Below, one piece after another: positions 18,097-29,658 of a DNA stretch of 64,000 nucleotides (within the stretch, counting starts at the first letter, position 1; each line of letters opens with the position of its first letter). Origin of the DNA: Alcanivorax borkumensis SK2 (GTDB taxonomy: Bacteria > Pseudomonadota > Gammaproteobacteria > Pseudomonadales > Alcanivoracaceae); NCBI RefSeq assembly GCF_000009365.1, contig NC_008260.1, forward strand, positions 2,761,001 to 2,825,000. The letters run 5' to 3'. The notes beneath the pieces were generated by a model. It was given only the letters and a program-made list of their open reading frames with translations, was not told the DNA's origin and made no database searches. The position numbers were made by a program, and so were the translations under genes.

Positions 18097-18987
18097 ATGA
18101 GCCTTCAAGCCCGCCTCATCAAAGCCGTGACCAAGCGCACCATCAAACGCTCCGGTCTCAACCAAGACCAACTAGTACGGCATCTGCGTAAGGTATTCAA
18201 CGAAACCCCTGTTCTGACCCTATTACCCCGTGGAGTAAAACTCAGTCGCGTGGAGCACCCCGCTTTTACCGGTGATCGAATCAGCGTGCAGCGTCCAGAA
18301 ATGGCGGTGCTTTACCTGCATGGCGGCGCCTACATTGGCGGCATCACCAAGACCTACCACAACTTAGCCGGGCGGTTGGCAAAAAAATTAAACGCTGAGG
18401 TATTTTTACCCGTCTATCCGTTTGCCCCAGAGCATCCTTACCCGGCCGCAGTGAATCGAGTCATGGAGGCCTACGAATACCTATTAAGCCTAGGCAAGCA
18501 ACCGCAGGATATCGTTATTGCCGGCGATTCCGCCGGTGGTGGGCTCACCTTGGCCACGCTGCTGCATATCCGCGACAAAGGCCTGGAACAACCCCGCTGC
18601 GCGGTGACATTTTCGCCCGCCAGCAACGCCTTTCCTGACGACAGTATCCTGGAGGCCCTAGACCCCAGCGATGCGATGCTGTCTGCAGACATCATTCGCA
18701 CTGCTATCGAGATCTATACCCCCAACCCAGAAGACCGCAGCCAGCCCTACGCCTCCCCCTGCCTAGGAGACTACACCAACATCTGCCCGCTACTGATCAC
18801 CGCCAGCACCGACGAACTGCTTTATGCGGATGGCAAGCGAGTGAAGCGCGTGGCGGAAAAGGCGGGCGTCAAGGTGACATGGATAGAGCGCCCCGGCGTA
18901 TTCCATGTATGGCCGGTCATGGTGCCCTTCCTGCCAGAGGCGAACAAAGACCTGAAACGGATTGTCGCATTCATTAAAGAAGCATAG
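18097..18987 (+). CDS. Alpha/beta hydrolase, hormone-sensitive-lipase (HSL) group
   Basis: The 296-residue product has the HSL-family oxyanion motif HGG at 75-77, the nucleophile S145 in GDSAGGG, an acidic residue in TASTDE near 239 and H270 in GVFHVW. These enzymes hydrolyse carboxyl esters of short to medium acids. No signal peptide is present. It lies downstream of fadI-fadE on the same strand, 115 bases after fadE, which fits release of fatty acids for beta-oxidation. The natural substrate is not visible. Confidence 0.88.
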   Translation: MSLQARLIKAVTKRTIKRSGLNQDQLVRHLRKVFNETPVLTLLPRGVKLSRVEHPAFTGDRISVQRPEMAVLYLHGGAYIGGITKTYHNLAGRLAKKLNAEVFLPVYPFAPEHPYPAAVNRVMEAYEYLLSLGKQPQDIVIAGDSAGGGLTLATLLHIRDKGLEQPRCAVTFSPASNAFPDDSILEALDPSDAMLSADIIRTAIEIYTPNPEDRSQPYASPCLGDYTNICPLLITASTDELLYADGKRVKRVAEKAGVKVTWIERPGVFHVWPVMVPFLPEANKDLKRIVAFIKEA

Positions 18988-19129
18988 GCGCGAGCGCTTA
19001 AGGCGATAAAAACCAAGCCCGCAGTGCTCCAACCCTGGTTGAAGTTTTCGGCATTAATCATTGAACGTTTCTGTCATTGCTCTGCCGCCTTCAACCTTTT
19101 TTACTTGCGTTTACTCACAAGGAGGTGGC

Positions 19130-20353
19130 ATGAGCGACTTACTGCCCCGTATTCACCCAGACGATTACTGCAACGAAGACCTACCGACCCTCAGCCAACC
19201 CTGGTGGCAAACGTTGCCGTCCAGCTTTCACAGCATGCCGGATCATTTCCTAGCAGATAACGATACCAGCTGGCGCATCAGCAGTACCGCGGCTGTCGAT
19301 ACAGTGGCCCGTACCGGCCTGGCCTTAATGGCCGGCGTGGCTGCTCTGCCTGCCACGCTCAACGCCGCACGACTCAACGACGAGCGGGCGCTTACAGATT
19401 TCTATCGCCCCTTCCTAGCTGAGAGCGATCCCAATACTTTTTTCACACCGCCCACCGTATCGGCAAAAATCAAGCACACGCCGGTATCCAGTTACCATTT
19501 TCAACCGGAAGACGGCGACGCCCATACCCTACATTTCACTTCGCCTTTTGTGCCTAAAAACCCGGACCTAAGGGAGCGTTATCTGGACCATACCCGTAAC
19601 GGCACCGCCTGGGCGCAGCACTGGCGTCACCACGACGGCCCACGCCCTACACTGGTGATGATTCATGGGTTTGTGGCCGACCCTTACTGGCTGAATACTC
19701 GCTGGCTGGCGCTGCCCTGGTTCTACAAGCAGGGCTTCGATGTGCTGCTCTATACGCTGCCGTTCCATGGCCGGCGCAAAAGCCGTTTCGCTCCGTTCAG
19801 TGGCGCCGAGTTTTTCAGCCAAGGCATGGCGTTACTCAACGAAACCTTTGCACACGCTATTCATGACTTGCGTTTGTTCATGCAAATGTTACGCGAACAA
19901 GGATCACCGGCCATCGGCGCCACCGGCATATCACTGGGCGGTTACACTACTGGCTTACTGGCCGCACTAGAAAAAGACTTAGCCTTTGCGATCCCCAATG
20001 TGCCGTTGGTCAGCGTGATTGATTTGATGAAGAGCTGGTTCCCGATCAACCAACAAGTGAAGCTGCTAAACCGCATCTATGACACCGATACCGCAGGCCT
20101 TCGTGAAATCACCGCCCTGCACTCGCCCCTAACTTGGCCCTGCCAAATACCGCAAAGCGGGCGCATGATTATCGGCGGTGCCGGCGACCGATTCGCTCCT
20201 CCCAAACATAGTCACCTGTTACGCCAACACTGGAACAACTGTGATGTGCATTGGTTCCCAGGCAACCACCTGCTACATCTGGATCAAGGCTTATACCTGA
20301 AAGCCATGCGGGACTTTATGCGCCAGGCGTTTGCCGCAAAAGGGGTGAGCTAA
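19130..20353 (+). CDS. Alpha/beta hydrolase
   Basis: The 407-residue product has a nucleophile elbow GISLGGY in its second half and a strand-plus-oxyanion segment VMIHGFVADPYW, with a late histidine in FPGNHLLHLD. A perfect AAGGAGGT ribosome site fixes the start at ATG 19130; an earlier in-frame ATG at 19061 would add 23 residues unlike the rest. The N-terminal 130 residues have no family I recognise. No signal peptide is seen. It belongs to the same lipid-related block as the previous gene. Confidence 0.83.
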   Translation: MSDLLPRIHPDDYCNEDLPTLSQPWWQTLPSSFHSMPDHFLADNDTSWRISSTAAVDTVARTGLALMAGVAALPATLNAARLNDERALTDFYRPFLAESDPNTFFTPPTVSAKIKHTPVSSYHFQPEDGDAHTLHFTSPFVPKNPDLRERYLDHTRNGTAWAQHWRHHDGPRPTLVMIHGFVADPYWLNTRWLALPWFYKQGFDVLLYTLPFHGRRKSRFAPFSGAEFFSQGMALLNETFAHAIHDLRLFMQMLREQGSPAIGATGISLGGYTTGLLAALEKDLAFAIPNVPLVSVIDLMKSWFPINQQVKLLNRIYDTDTAGLREITALHSPLTWPCQIPQSGRMIIGGAGDRFAPPKHSHLLRQHWNNCDVHWFPGNHLLHLDQGLYLKAMRDFMRQAFAAKGVS

Positions 20354-20422
20354 GCACCGGAAGCCCGCAAACACCACTTGTTTTATAGGAGCACGTGGCT
20401 TTCGCGTGGCAAACCAGACTCG

Positions 20423-20457
20423 GCGTCCTAGCGGCTTCGATGAAAATGCTAGGGCGC
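20423..20457. terminator. Possible terminator between convergent genes
   Basis: A 10-bp stem with one G-T type mismatch (20423-20432 with 20448-20457) lies between the hydrolase and DUF502 genes and is followed on the plus strand by TTT. The right arm overlaps the DUF502 stop codon. Confidence 0.4.
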
Positions 20458-21084
20458 TTTGGGGGTATCCGTCTTGAACAAGTGCGCGGTACCCGCCCCG
20501 CAAGAGACCACCGTTTTCATCATGCTTTCCACACCGATTTCTGGATGCAGCTCCACCAGTGATGCATCTAGGTGGTAAATGAATCCGCTGGTGGGGTTGG
20601 GCCCAGTGGGGACGAACACAGTGACGTGACCATCCGCGTGCCGGGACGTGACCAGCGCAGTAACAGACACGTCCGTATCTCTCCCATAGAGCCACACCCG
20701 CGCCACCTCGCCCCGGCTGAATGGGCTATCTGCGCTACTCCCCATCAACTGGGCAATCACTTCACGGACAGTGGTGTATCCGGGTAAGCGAGTCATCACA
20801 TGTTCTTCCCACTGCTGCCAGGCCCAGCTTCCCACTCGGGTTGCCACCAGAGTGCCAACTAGAAAACACAGCACCATGACCGCCAGCACCGATAGCCAAT
20901 CTGCGACAAACTTTGGCAACCCGAAAGCACTGATAAACACTGAGGTAAAAGGAGAAATCAGCTCGGTCACGGTCTGATAAATCCATTTGAAGAAGAACAC
21001 GATAATGGAAATCGGCAACAGGATGGTGAGCCCACCCAGCAGCGACTTACGAATAAAAAACCAGATACGGTTGTTAGCGCTCAT
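20449..21084 (-). CDS. DUF502 family membrane protein
   Basis: The 211-residue product has two hydrophobic segments near 13-35 and 62-85 and a soluble C-terminal part with the conserved VFVPTGPNPTSG block of DUF502. The biochemical role of this family is not known. It is the last gene of a minus-strand run VOC-greB-DUF502. A convergent hydrolase gene ends 95 bases away. Confidence 0.88.
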   Translation of the reverse strand: MSANNRIWFFIRKSLLGGLTILLPISIIVFFFKWIYQTVTELISPFTSVFISAFGLPKFVADWLSVLAVMVLCFLVGTLVATRVGSWAWQQWEEHVMTRLPGYTTVREVIAQLMGSSADSPFSRGEVARVWLYGRDTDVSVTALVTSRHADGHVTVFVPTGPNPTSGFIYHLDASLVELHPEIGVESMMKTVVSCGAGTAHLFKTDTPKAP

Positions 21085-21158
21085 CGGCGGAGAATTCCTC
21101 TATTATTTCGGCAAGCGAGCCTGCCCACCAGCTCATACGCGCCTGTACAAGCCTAGGC

Positions 21159-21674
21159 TCAATCCCGACGTGCAGGCTCTTCGTACCAAATGCGGTTGAT
21201 AAACAGACAACGCTCGCCAGCAGGGGTTCGCACCTCCACTTCGTCATCCACCTGTTTCTTGAGCAAGGCTCGCGCCAATGGCGCATCAATACTGATATAG
21301 CCTCTTCCCGCATCGGTTTCATCTGGCCCCACCAACCGGTAGGTTTCAGTGTCCCCTGTGTCATTTTCCAGCTCTACCCAAGCACCAAAGAACACCCGAC
21401 TTTGGTCTTCCGGCACCCGATCCACCACCGTCATGTCATCCAGGCGCTTGCTAAGAAAACGCACCCGCCGATCAATCTCCCGCAGCTGTTTCTTGCCGTA
21501 GATGTATTCTGCGTTCTCCGAGCGATCGCCCTGGGCCGCCGCCTCCTGCACCGACTGGGTGATCTCAGGGCGCTTCTGCTTCCATAAATATTGCAGCTCA
21601 TCGTTGAGCTTATGGTATCCCTCAACGGTGATGTACTTGGAGGCAGGTTTGCCCTTCGGTCGCCAGCGGCCCAT
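21159..21674 (-). CDS. greB: Transcript cleavage factor GreB
   Basis: GreB enters the RNA polymerase secondary channel and stimulates cleavage of backtracked RNA. The 171-residue product has an N-terminal coiled coil (about 15-80) with the acidic tip in GDRSENAEY near 49-57, and a C-terminal FKBP-like domain with VGPDETDAGRGYIS. It is slightly longer than E. coli GreB (158) because of a basic N-terminal tail. The stop of the upstream VOC gene is only 3 bases away, so both are on one message. Confidence 0.95.
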   Translation of the reverse strand: MGRWRPKGKPASKYITVEGYHKLNDELQYLWKQKRPEITQSVQEAAAQGDRSENAEYIYGKKQLREIDRRVRFLSKRLDDMTVVDRVPEDQSRVFFGAWVELENDTGDTETYRLVGPDETDAGRGYISIDAPLARALLKKQVDDEVEVRTPAGERCLFINRIWYEEPARRD

Positions 21675-21677
21675 GGG

Positions 21678-22100
21678 TTATACCTCGAAGATCCGGTGCA
21701 ATTCGCGCAGCCCCTTGAACTCCAAGGTGTTGCCAGAAGGGTCCTGAACAAAGAACGTTCCTTGCTCCGCGGGCTGCCCCGCGAATCGCTCACGAGGCTT
21801 AAGCAGAAACGGCCACTGGTGCTGGTAAATCCGCTCCACTAGGGCCTCCCAGCGGGCAAAGCTGAGCACCACGCCAAAATGAGGCATCGGCACTGGATGG
21901 CCGTCCACCTCACTGTAGCCCTGGATCGGCGTTAAATTTTCGCCTTTATGCAAGGAGAGCTGATGTCCGTGCAGGTCCACATCCACCCAGTTCGGAGCAT
22001 CGCGCCCACGACGCCCACCCAGCACGCGGCAATAAAAATCCGCAGCGTCTTCCAGATCATTCACCAGAAAAGCCAAATGAAAGGCCGGTTGTTTTTCCAT
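21678..22100 (-). CDS. VOC (glyoxalase/bleomycin resistance) family protein
   Basis: The 140-residue product has the paired beta-alpha-beta-beta-beta fold of vicinal-oxygen-chelate proteins. Possible metal ligands are H8 near the N-terminus, H72-H78 in DGHPVPMPHFG and E in TLEFKGL at the end. The FFVQDPSGNTLEFKG end is typical of the family. The reaction cannot be assigned. It is the first gene of the run leading to greB and DUF502. Confidence 0.85.
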   Translation of the reverse strand: MEKQPAFHLAFLVNDLEDAADFYCRVLGGRRGRDAPNWVDVDLHGHQLSLHKGENLTPIQGYSEVDGHPVPMPHFGVVLSFARWEALVERIYQHQWPFLLKPRERFAGQPAEQGTFFVQDPSGNTLEFKGLRELHRIFEV

Positions 22101-22189
22101 CGTCTACCGCTCTTGCTAAACTCACGTGATTCAGCCTGATGCCAACACATCCATAGGCGTGTTGTTTGTAATGCGATTGGATGCATTGA

Positions 22190-23317
<1,128 letters not shown>

Positions 23318-23348
23318 CCGAAGGCGACACGCGCTTCAATGTAAGCAA

Positions 23349-23394
23349 AACAGGAACGACCCGTGCTTGCCGTTCCTGTTCTGCCTGCCTTTTT
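23349..23394 (+). terminator. Intrinsic terminator after hemB
   Basis: A perfect 10-bp stem (23349-23358 with 23371-23380) is followed by CTGCCTGCCTTTTTAA. Confidence 0.75.
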
Positions 23395-23639
23395 AACACC
23401 CTGTGGCCTGCCTATTGATCGTGCTCGGCCTTTCGGTATCCGCCCTAACCTGCGACCACCGAAATCCGCACCCCGGCGAAAAAGATATACCCTCCGAATT
23501 TTTTGTTTTTTTGTCTCCTACCGAATTTACTTCCTCCTACAGCCTTTCCTTAGCAGCCTTTCCTTAATCGCGATAGTCTTAGTCATGGCTCGTCACGGAC
23601 AAACGGGCCCAACAGCCGAATCGCCGATTCATTTTCCGG

Positions 23640-23668
23640 CTGTCATTACTGCGTAACATTAATGTCAT
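23640..23668 (+). promoter_or_regulatory. Putative Pho box upstream of ppk
   Basis: Three 7-base units with 4-base spacers stand in an exact 11-base period: CTGTCAT, GCGTAAC and ATGTCAT. The first matches the PhoB unit 7 of 7, the third 6 of 7, the middle only 3 of 7. The site is 41 bases before the ppk start. The rest of the 391-bp hemB-ppk gap holds the hemB terminator and nothing else I can support. Confidence 0.6.
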
Positions 23669-23708
23669 GGAATAGGGCCTACATGCCGGCTCCAGTCAGG
23701 ACGACACT

Positions 23709-25823
23709 ATGAATGCTTTATCCAATGAACAGGGTGACAACGAGCACAATGTCATTGATTCCAGCAACGGCGAGTTCAGTAATCCGGACTATTATTTGAA
23801 CCGGGAACTTAGCTTGCTGCAGTTCAATCTGCGTGTGCTCGAGCAAGCCTCGGATGAAAACCACCCATTGATGGAACGGCTGAACTTTTTATTGATTTTT
23901 TCCAGCAACATGGACGAGTTTTTCGAAATTCGCGTAGCGGGTTTGAAGCACAAACTGGAAACCCATACCGGGCAGCCCGGTCCCGATGGCCTGCTGCCCG
24001 AAGAGCTGCTGGAATCCATCAGCGCCATTACGCACGAAGCGGTAGAGCGCCAGTATCGTATCCTCAATGACGTACTACTCCCTGCCCTGCGTGAAGAAGG
24101 TGTGGATTTTCTGCGCCGCGAAGATTGGACCGAAGCCCAAATCGAGTGGGTAAAGAAGTATTTTCGCGAGCAGATATATCCGGTTCTCACTCCAATCGCG
24201 CTAGACCCTTCGCACCCCTTCCCACGCTTGGTAAACAAAAGTCTGAACTTCATCGTACCCTTGGACGGCAAGGATGCGTTCGGTCGCTCCACAGGGCTCG
24301 CCATTGTACCCGCACCCCGGTCCCTGCCCAGGCTCATTCGCATCCCCGATGAAATCAGTGAAAGCGGTGACGATAACTTCGTTTTCCTCTCCTCCATGAT
24401 CCACGCTCATGTGTCCGACCTGTTTCCAGGCATGAAGGCCACCGGCTGTTACCAGTTCCGAGTAACCCGCAATGCGGACATGGAAGTGGACGAAGAAGCA
24501 GAGGATTTGGCCAGCGCCCTGAAAGGTCAGCTGCTATCACGCCGCTATGGAGACGAAGTGCGCCTGGAAGTAGCCGACAATTGCCCACAGCACCTGATGC
24601 ACTATCTGCTAGAGCAGTTTGAGCTTACCGAAAAAGACCTGTACGAAGTAAATGGCCCGGTAAATCTGGCCCGCATGTTCACCAGCGTAAACCGGCCGCG
24701 TCTGCACTACCCACCCTTCACCCCCAAATTAGCGCCAGTGGTGAAAAAGAGCGAAACCATTTTTGATGCCATCGACCAAGGCGATATCCTGCTGCATCAC
24801 CCCTATGAGTCCTTTCAGCCGGTGATTAACCTGCTGGCCGAAGCCGCCCGCGATCCCAAAGTGCTAGCCATCAAGCAAACGCTATACCGCACTGGCACCA
24901 AGTCAGAAATCCTCGACCATTTGGAAACCGCTGCCCGCAATGGCAAAGAAGTCACCGCCATTGTCGAGCTCCGCGCCCGCTTTGATGAAGAGTCCAATAT
25001 TGAAGGAGCCCGCCGCCTACAGGAAGCCGGCGCCATCGTGGTCTACGGCGTGGTGGGTTATAAAACCCATGCCAAAATGCTTCTGGTGGTGCGCCGGGAT
25101 GGTGACGGCATCAAACGGTATGTGCATCTAGGCACCGGCAATTACCACACAAAAACGACCAAGCTATACACAGATTATGGCCTGATGACCTGCGAAAAGA
25201 GTATGGGCCAGGACGTGCACAAGATATTTCAGGAATTGACGGGTATGGGTAAGGCGGCCCGGCTGAAGCAGCTCAAGCATTCGCCGTTCACCCTACACCC
25301 CTCGATTATCGAGTGGATCGACTTTGAAACCGCACAAGCCCAGGCCGGTAAACCTGCACGCATTATTGCCAAGTTCAATTCCCTGACAGAAAAAAATATC
25401 ATGCAGGCCCTGTACCGGGCCAGCCAAGCGGGCGTGGAAATCGACCTAATCATACGGGGCATATGCTGCCTGAGGCCCGGAATTCCTGGCCTGTCGGAGA
25501 ACATTCGCGTGCGTTCTATTATCGGCCGCTTTCTGGAACACACCCGCATCTACCATTTCCACCACGGCGGTGACGAACTGGTGTATTGCTCCAGCGCCGA
25601 CTGGATGGAGCGCAATCTGTTCAACCGTGTGGAAACGTGTTTTCCGATCAATGACCCCGCTCTCAAGGCACAGATCTTGGAGCAGGGCCTGCATATCTAT
25701 TTGCGAGACAACTCTCGCGCCTGGGAACTGCAGCCAGACGGCCACTACCAGCGGGTGCAACCACAAAACGGCGAAGAGCATTTCATTGCCCAACAGAGCC
25801 TGCTCGATACACTAGGGGGATGA
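23709..25823 (+). CDS. ppk: Polyphosphate kinase 1
   Basis: Ppk1 reversibly polymerises the ATP gamma-phosphate into polyphosphate. The 704-residue product shows the N-terminal domain with [13 protein letters not shown] (28-40), the head domain, and two phospholipase-D-like catalytic domains. The autophosphorylated histidine is H454 in YKTHAKM, preceded by [10 protein letters not shown] at 391-400. An AGGA site lies upstream of ATG 23709. The gene is convergent with ppx, which breaks polyphosphate down. A Pho-box-like triplet upstream suggests induction under phosphate starvation. Confidence 0.97.
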   Translation: MNALSNEQGDNEHNVIDSSNGEFSNPDYYLNRELSLLQFNLRVLEQASDENHPLMERLNFLLIFSSNMDEFFEIRVAGLKHKLETHTGQPGPDGLLPEELLESISAITHEAVERQYRILNDVLLPALREEGVDFLRREDWTEAQIEWVKKYFREQIYPVLTPIALDPSHPFPRLVNKSLNFIVPLDGKDAFGRSTGLAIVPAPRSLPRLIRIPDEISESGDDNFVFLSSMIHAHVSDLFPGMKATGCYQFRVTRNADMEVDEEAEDLASALKGQLLSRRYGDEVRLEVADNCPQHLMHYLLEQFELTEKDLYEVNGPVNLARMFTSVNRPRLHYPPFTPKLAPVVKKSETIFDAIDQGDILLHHPYESFQPVINLLAEAARDPKVLAIKQTLYRTGTKSEILDHLETAARNGKEVTAIVELRARFDEESNIEGARRLQEAGAIVVYGVVGYKTHAKMLLVVRRDGDGIKRYVHLGTGNYHTKTTKLYTDYGLMTCEKSMGQDVHKIFQELTGMGKAARLKQLKHSPFTLHPSIIEWIDFETAQAQAGKPARIIAKFNSLTEKNIMQALYRASQAGVEIDLIIRGICCLRPGIPGLSENIRVRSIIGRFLEHTRIYHFHHGGDELVYCSSADWMERNLFNRVETCFPINDPALKAQILEQGLHIYLRDNSRAWELQPDGHYQRVQPQNGEEHFIAQQSLLDTLGG

Positions 25824-25918
25824 ACAGCTTCTAACTTTAAAGGGGTTGCGCCGGCTAAAGCGCGCCCCCCCATTTTAAGGCTATTTTCCTCATCGCTAGC
25901 GGCTCGCAGCGATTCCTT

Positions 25919-27409
25919 TCACGCCAACACCAGCTGGTACCCTGCCGCCTGAAAGTAATCGAGTTCCTGCTCCAGGTCCGCTTGGGTAAGCGGGTGCTGC
26001 TCCAACCAGCCAACCGGAAAGGTAATGGCAAGACGATTACCCGTTGCCTGCACGTGAATTTCAGGCACCTTTTCATCACTACGGGCATGGTGCAACCGCA
26101 CCGCTAAACGCAGTACCAAACATAGTCGCAGCAAGCAGGTTTGTTCATCCTCCGGCAATTCCGCCAGCGCAGCCAAGGGCACCTTGCGACGATGACCGCG
26201 CACCATCAACGCCACCATTTGCTGCTCCTGACGAGAAAAACCGGGCAGATCCGAGTTAGTCACCAGATAAGCACCGTGTTTGTGAAACTGGCTATGAGAC
26301 ACCGCCAATCCCACCTCATGGAGCAAACAGCCCCAACGGAGCGTATCCGCGGCCTCGTCTCCCTCGATCTGCCAATCACTGGCTACCTGCTGGTATAACG
26401 TCTGGGCTGTGGCACACACTCGCTCTGCTTGGCTGCTTTCCACATGATGGCGATTCATCAGCGCTTGAATACTGCGATCACGCACATCCTCGTGACCAAA
26501 GCGCCCCAGTAAGTCGTACAGTAACCCTTCACGTAAAGCGCCACTGGAAACATCCATTTGTTCAATGCCTAACTGCTCGAAAATGCCGTACAAAATGGCC
26601 AGACCAGAAGCAAAAATAGGCTGTCGATCCTCACGTAACCCCTTCAATCCCAGCTTGTCTGCGGCACCAGCTTTAATCACCCGTTTACGGGCTTTTTTCA
26701 TCCCTTCCATGCTAATGCCGAATTCCGACCAACCGTTCTCCACACACACAAGGCTGATTGCCTTGATCGTGCCCGAGGCCCCCACCACCTGCTGCCAGCC
26801 AAGGCGCTGATAATTGGCATGGATTGATAACACTTCCTGGCGTGCCGCCGTCACCGCCCGATCAAAGGCTTTTTCCGTGATCTCGCCATTGGGGAAAAAA
26901 CGCTGGGCAAAGCTAACACAGCCCATATGCAACGACTCGGTTTCCGTGGATTCAAACCGCTCACCAATGATCAGCTCAGTGGAACCACCGCCAATATCCA
27001 CCACCAGCCGCTGCCCAGCGTCATCAGCCAAGGTGTGGGCCACCCCCAGGTAAATCAGCCGCGCTTCCTCTCGTCCGGCTACCACCTCAATATCGTGGCC
27101 CAACACGGCTTCCGCGCGGCGGATAAAATCCCGGGCATTACGGGCTTGGCGCAGGGTATTGGTCCCCACCACCCGCACGCTACCGCGTGGAATTCCGGCA
27201 ATCCGTTGGGCAAACCGGCCAAGGCACTCCAGCGCCCTCTCCACTGTTTCCTCATCCAAGCGATTTTCCCGGTCTAGGCCGGCCCCCAATTGCACCTTCT
27301 CCGACAACCCGTCGAGAATCTGGATTTCTCCCTGCGCTTGTCGGGCTACCACCATATGAAAACTGTTCGACCCCAAATCAATGGCAGCCAGATGTTCGCC
27401 ATGCTCCAT
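25919..27409 (-). CDS. ppx: Exopolyphosphatase (Ppx/GppA family)
   Basis: Ppx removes terminal phosphates from polyphosphate. The 496-residue product begins with the ASKHA-type phosphate loop AAIDLGSNSFHM, has a second phosphate loop VDIGGGSTEL in the first third, and a C-terminal HD-like domain with RWGCLLHEVG. AAGGAG a few bases upstream fixes the start at ATG 27409; an earlier in-frame codon would add 11 residues. It faces ppk with 95 bases between the stop codons. Ppx and GppA are hard to separate by sequence; the ppk neighbour favours Ppx. Confidence 0.94.
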   Translation of the reverse strand: MEHGEHLAAIDLGSNSFHMVVARQAQGEIQILDGLSEKVQLGAGLDRENRLDEETVERALECLGRFAQRIAGIPRGSVRVVGTNTLRQARNARDFIRRAEAVLGHDIEVVAGREEARLIYLGVAHTLADDAGQRLVVDIGGGSTELIIGERFESTETESLHMGCVSFAQRFFPNGEITEKAFDRAVTAARQEVLSIHANYQRLGWQQVVGASGTIKAISLVCVENGWSEFGISMEGMKKARKRVIKAGAADKLGLKGLREDRQPIFASGLAILYGIFEQLGIEQMDVSSGALREGLLYDLLGRFGHEDVRDRSIQALMNRHHVESSQAERVCATAQTLYQQVASDWQIEGDEAADTLRWGCLLHEVGLAVSHSQFHKHGAYLVTNSDLPGFSRQEQQMVALMVRGHRRKVPLAALAELPEDEQTCLLRLCLVLRLAVRLHHARSDEKVPEIHVQATGNRLAITFPVGWLEQHPLTQADLEQELDYFQAAGYQLVLA

Positions 27410-27596
27410 AGTCACTCCTTCTTTTGGGCCAATTCTATCCAAAAATCATGGCGTTACGATGTCATAGGCAGCGACTACAGCGATAATTAACGACCTCGCT
27501 TGAAATTCTTCACCCGCAACCTGATATTATTCATCATCACAGAGGCCGGTAAGCAACCGTGACAGGTCTTTGAAACCTTTATATCAGGAGAATTCA

Positions 27597-27923
27597 ATGA
27601 GCGGCGAGATTATTAACGTGACCGATGCGGACTTCGAAGCCAAGGTCATCAACGCAGACGGCCCCGTGCTGGTCGATTACTGGGCTCCTTGGTGTGGCCC
27701 CTGCAAAATGGTCGCGCCGATCCTTGAGCAACTGGCCGGAGAGTACGGCGACAAGCTGACCATTGCCAAAATCAATATCGATGATAATCCGGAAACACCG
27801 AAGAAATACGGCGTTCGAGGCATCCCTACCCTGACTGTTTTCAAAAATGGCAACGTGGAAGCCACCAAAGTGGGCGCCCTGTCTAAAAGCCAACTGACCG
27901 CATTCTTGGACAGCACGCTTTAA
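27597..27923 (+). CDS. trxA: Thioredoxin 1
   Basis: The 108-residue product is a standard cytoplasmic thioredoxin that reduces protein disulfides. The active site is WCGPC with C33 and C36, and the cis-proline is in GIPTL. CAGGAG upstream fixes ATG 27597. As in E. coli, trxA stands just before rho. An intrinsic terminator follows at 27946. Confidence 0.98.
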   Translation: MSGEIINVTDADFEAKVINADGPVLVDYWAPWCGPCKMVAPILEQLAGEYGDKLTIAKINIDDNPETPKKYGVRGIPTLTVFKNGNVEATKVGALSKSQLTAFLDSTL

Positions 27924-27945
27924 GCACGGATGTAATAACCTGTTA

Positions 27946-27975
27946 CCCCTTCGTCGCCCGGCGAAGGGGTTTCCT
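27946..27975 (+). terminator. Intrinsic terminator after trxA
   Basis: An 8-bp stem CCCCTTCG/CGAAGGGG (27946-27953 with 27962-27969) with an 8-base loop is followed by TTTCCTT. Confidence 0.75.
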
Positions 27976-28210
27976 TACCCTGCCACGACCGACGGGCTAG
28001 ACAGCCCCAACCATGAGTGATAGATTCCAGAACCAGCTTTAATAAAGCACCCCCTTTAGTTAGTCCTCGGAACCTCTGGTTACCTATTTTCCTTATGGCC
28101 CCCTTTAGGCTTGCCGGGCCAGATTCCGAAAAAACCGGATTATCAAAACAACTGCAACACTGCGGTGGTGCATCCTCTCAATTCATCCAAAGACACCAAA
28201 TTAGACGCCA

Positions 28211-29470
28211 ATGAATCTTTCTGAACTGAAGCAGAAGCCGATTGGAGAACTTCTGGACATTGCCAAGGAACTCGGTCTCGAGAACCTGGCAAGAACCCGT
28301 AAACAAGACGTTATCTTTTCCATCCTTAAACGCGCCGCCAAAAATGGCTCCGACATTTACGGCGATGGCGTGCTGGAAATCCTGCAGGATGGTTTCGGTT
28401 TCCTTCGTTCCGCTGAAGGATCTTATCTTGCCGGCCCGGACGACATTTACGTTTCGCCCAGCCAGATCCGTCGCTTCAATTTACGCACCGGCGACACCAT
28501 CGCCGGAAAAATCCGGCCCCCCAAGGATGGCGAGCGTTACTTCGCCATGCTCAAGGTCAACGAGATCAACTTTGACCGCCCGGAAAACGCCAAGAACAAA
28601 ATCCTGTTCGAGAACCTGACCCCGCTGTTTCCTACTCAGCGATTGGTCATGGAAATCGGTAATGGCTCCACCGAAGACATTACCACTCGGGTAATCGATC
28701 TGGTGGCACCCATCGGTAAAGGGCAGCGTGGCCTAATCGTCGCGCCGCCCAAAGCCGGTAAGACCATGCTGCTGCAGAGCGTGGCCCAGTCCATTGCCCG
28801 CAACAACCCCGAAACTCACATGATTGTGCTGCTCATCGACGAGCGCCCGGAAGAAGTGACAGAAATGTCCCGAACCGTGCGCGGTGAAGTGGTGGCCTCC
28901 ACCTTTGACGAGCCACCGGCCCGTCACGTTCAGGTGGCTGAAATGGTGATCGAGAAAGCCAAGCGGCTGGTCGAGCACAAACAGGACGTGGTAATCCTGC
29001 TGGACTCCATCACCCGTCTGGCGCGCGCCTACAACACCGTGCAGCCCAGCTCCGGCAAGGTGCTCACCGGTGGTGTTGACGCCCACGCCCTGGAAAAGCC
29101 CAAGCGCTTTTTCGGTGCCGCGCGGAACATCGAGGAAGGCGGTAGCCTGACCATCCTCGCCACCGCTCTGGTCGACACCGGTTCCAAAATGGACGAAGTG
29201 ATCTACGAGGAATTCAAAGGCACCGGCAACATGGAACTGCATCTGGACCGCAAGGTGGCAGAGAAGCGTGTGTTCCCGGCCATGAATATCCGCAAATCCG
29301 GCACCCGTCGTGAAGAACGTCTGGTGAGCGAAGACGAACTGCAGAAGATGTGGATCCTGCGCAAGGTGCTGCACCCCATGGACGAAATTGGCGCCATGGA
29401 ATTCCTCATCGACCGCATGAAGCAGACCAAGACAAACCTGGAATTCTTCGATTCCATGAAGCGCAAATAA
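28211..29470 (+). CDS. rho: Transcription termination factor Rho
   Basis: Rho is the hexameric RNA helicase that ends transcription at unstructured C-rich RNA. The 419-residue product has the N-terminal Rho-N helical domain (1-45), the cold-shock-like RNA-binding domain (about 50-125) and the RecA-type ATPase with Walker A PPKAGKT at 179-185. It has the normal length without insertions. The 287-bp leader after trxA carries the trxA terminator and is otherwise featureless by eye. A UUCG-loop terminator follows. Confidence 0.98.
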   Translation: MNLSELKQKPIGELLDIAKELGLENLARTRKQDVIFSILKRAAKNGSDIYGDGVLEILQDGFGFLRSAEGSYLAGPDDIYVSPSQIRRFNLRTGDTIAGKIRPPKDGERYFAMLKVNEINFDRPENAKNKILFENLTPLFPTQRLVMEIGNGSTEDITTRVIDLVAPIGKGQRGLIVAPPKAGKTMLLQSVAQSIARNNPETHMIVLLIDERPEEVTEMSRTVRGEVVASTFDEPPARHVQVAEMVIEKAKRLVEHKQDVVILLDSITRLARAYNTVQPSSGKVLTGGVDAHALEKPKRFFGAARNIEEGGSLTILATALVDTGSKMDEVIYEEFKGTGNMELHLDRKVAEKRVFPAMNIRKSGTRREERLVSEDELQKMWILRKVLHPMDEIGAMEFLIDRMKQTKTNLEFFDSMKRK

Positions 29471-29505
29471 GCGGCGCAACGCGCCGCACGCTTCAAGCAA
29501 CATGC

Positions 29506-29531
29506 AAAACCCCGCTTCGGCGGGGTTTTTG
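29506..29531 (+). terminator. Intrinsic terminator after rho
   Basis: A perfect 10-bp stem (29506-29515 with 29520-29529) has a TTCG tetraloop and a T run. Confidence 0.92.
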
Positions 29532-29658
29532 TTATCCGCCACCGGCGCTTGCCTGCCGATCAGCGGCTACGCTATCTTTCTATTAATCTCGTGACATCAG
29601 CACTTTCAAACATCATTCCCCTGGGACCTATATCTTCAGGTGCTGGGGGAAGCATCAC

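Noticed and set aside
23363-23656. 97-codon frame between hemB and ppk
   Set aside because: It begins inside the hemB terminator, has no ribosome site and no recognisable protein pattern.
28733-29542. 269-codon minus-strand frame over rho
   Set aside because: It is antisense to rho with shadow-like composition and runs through the rho terminator.
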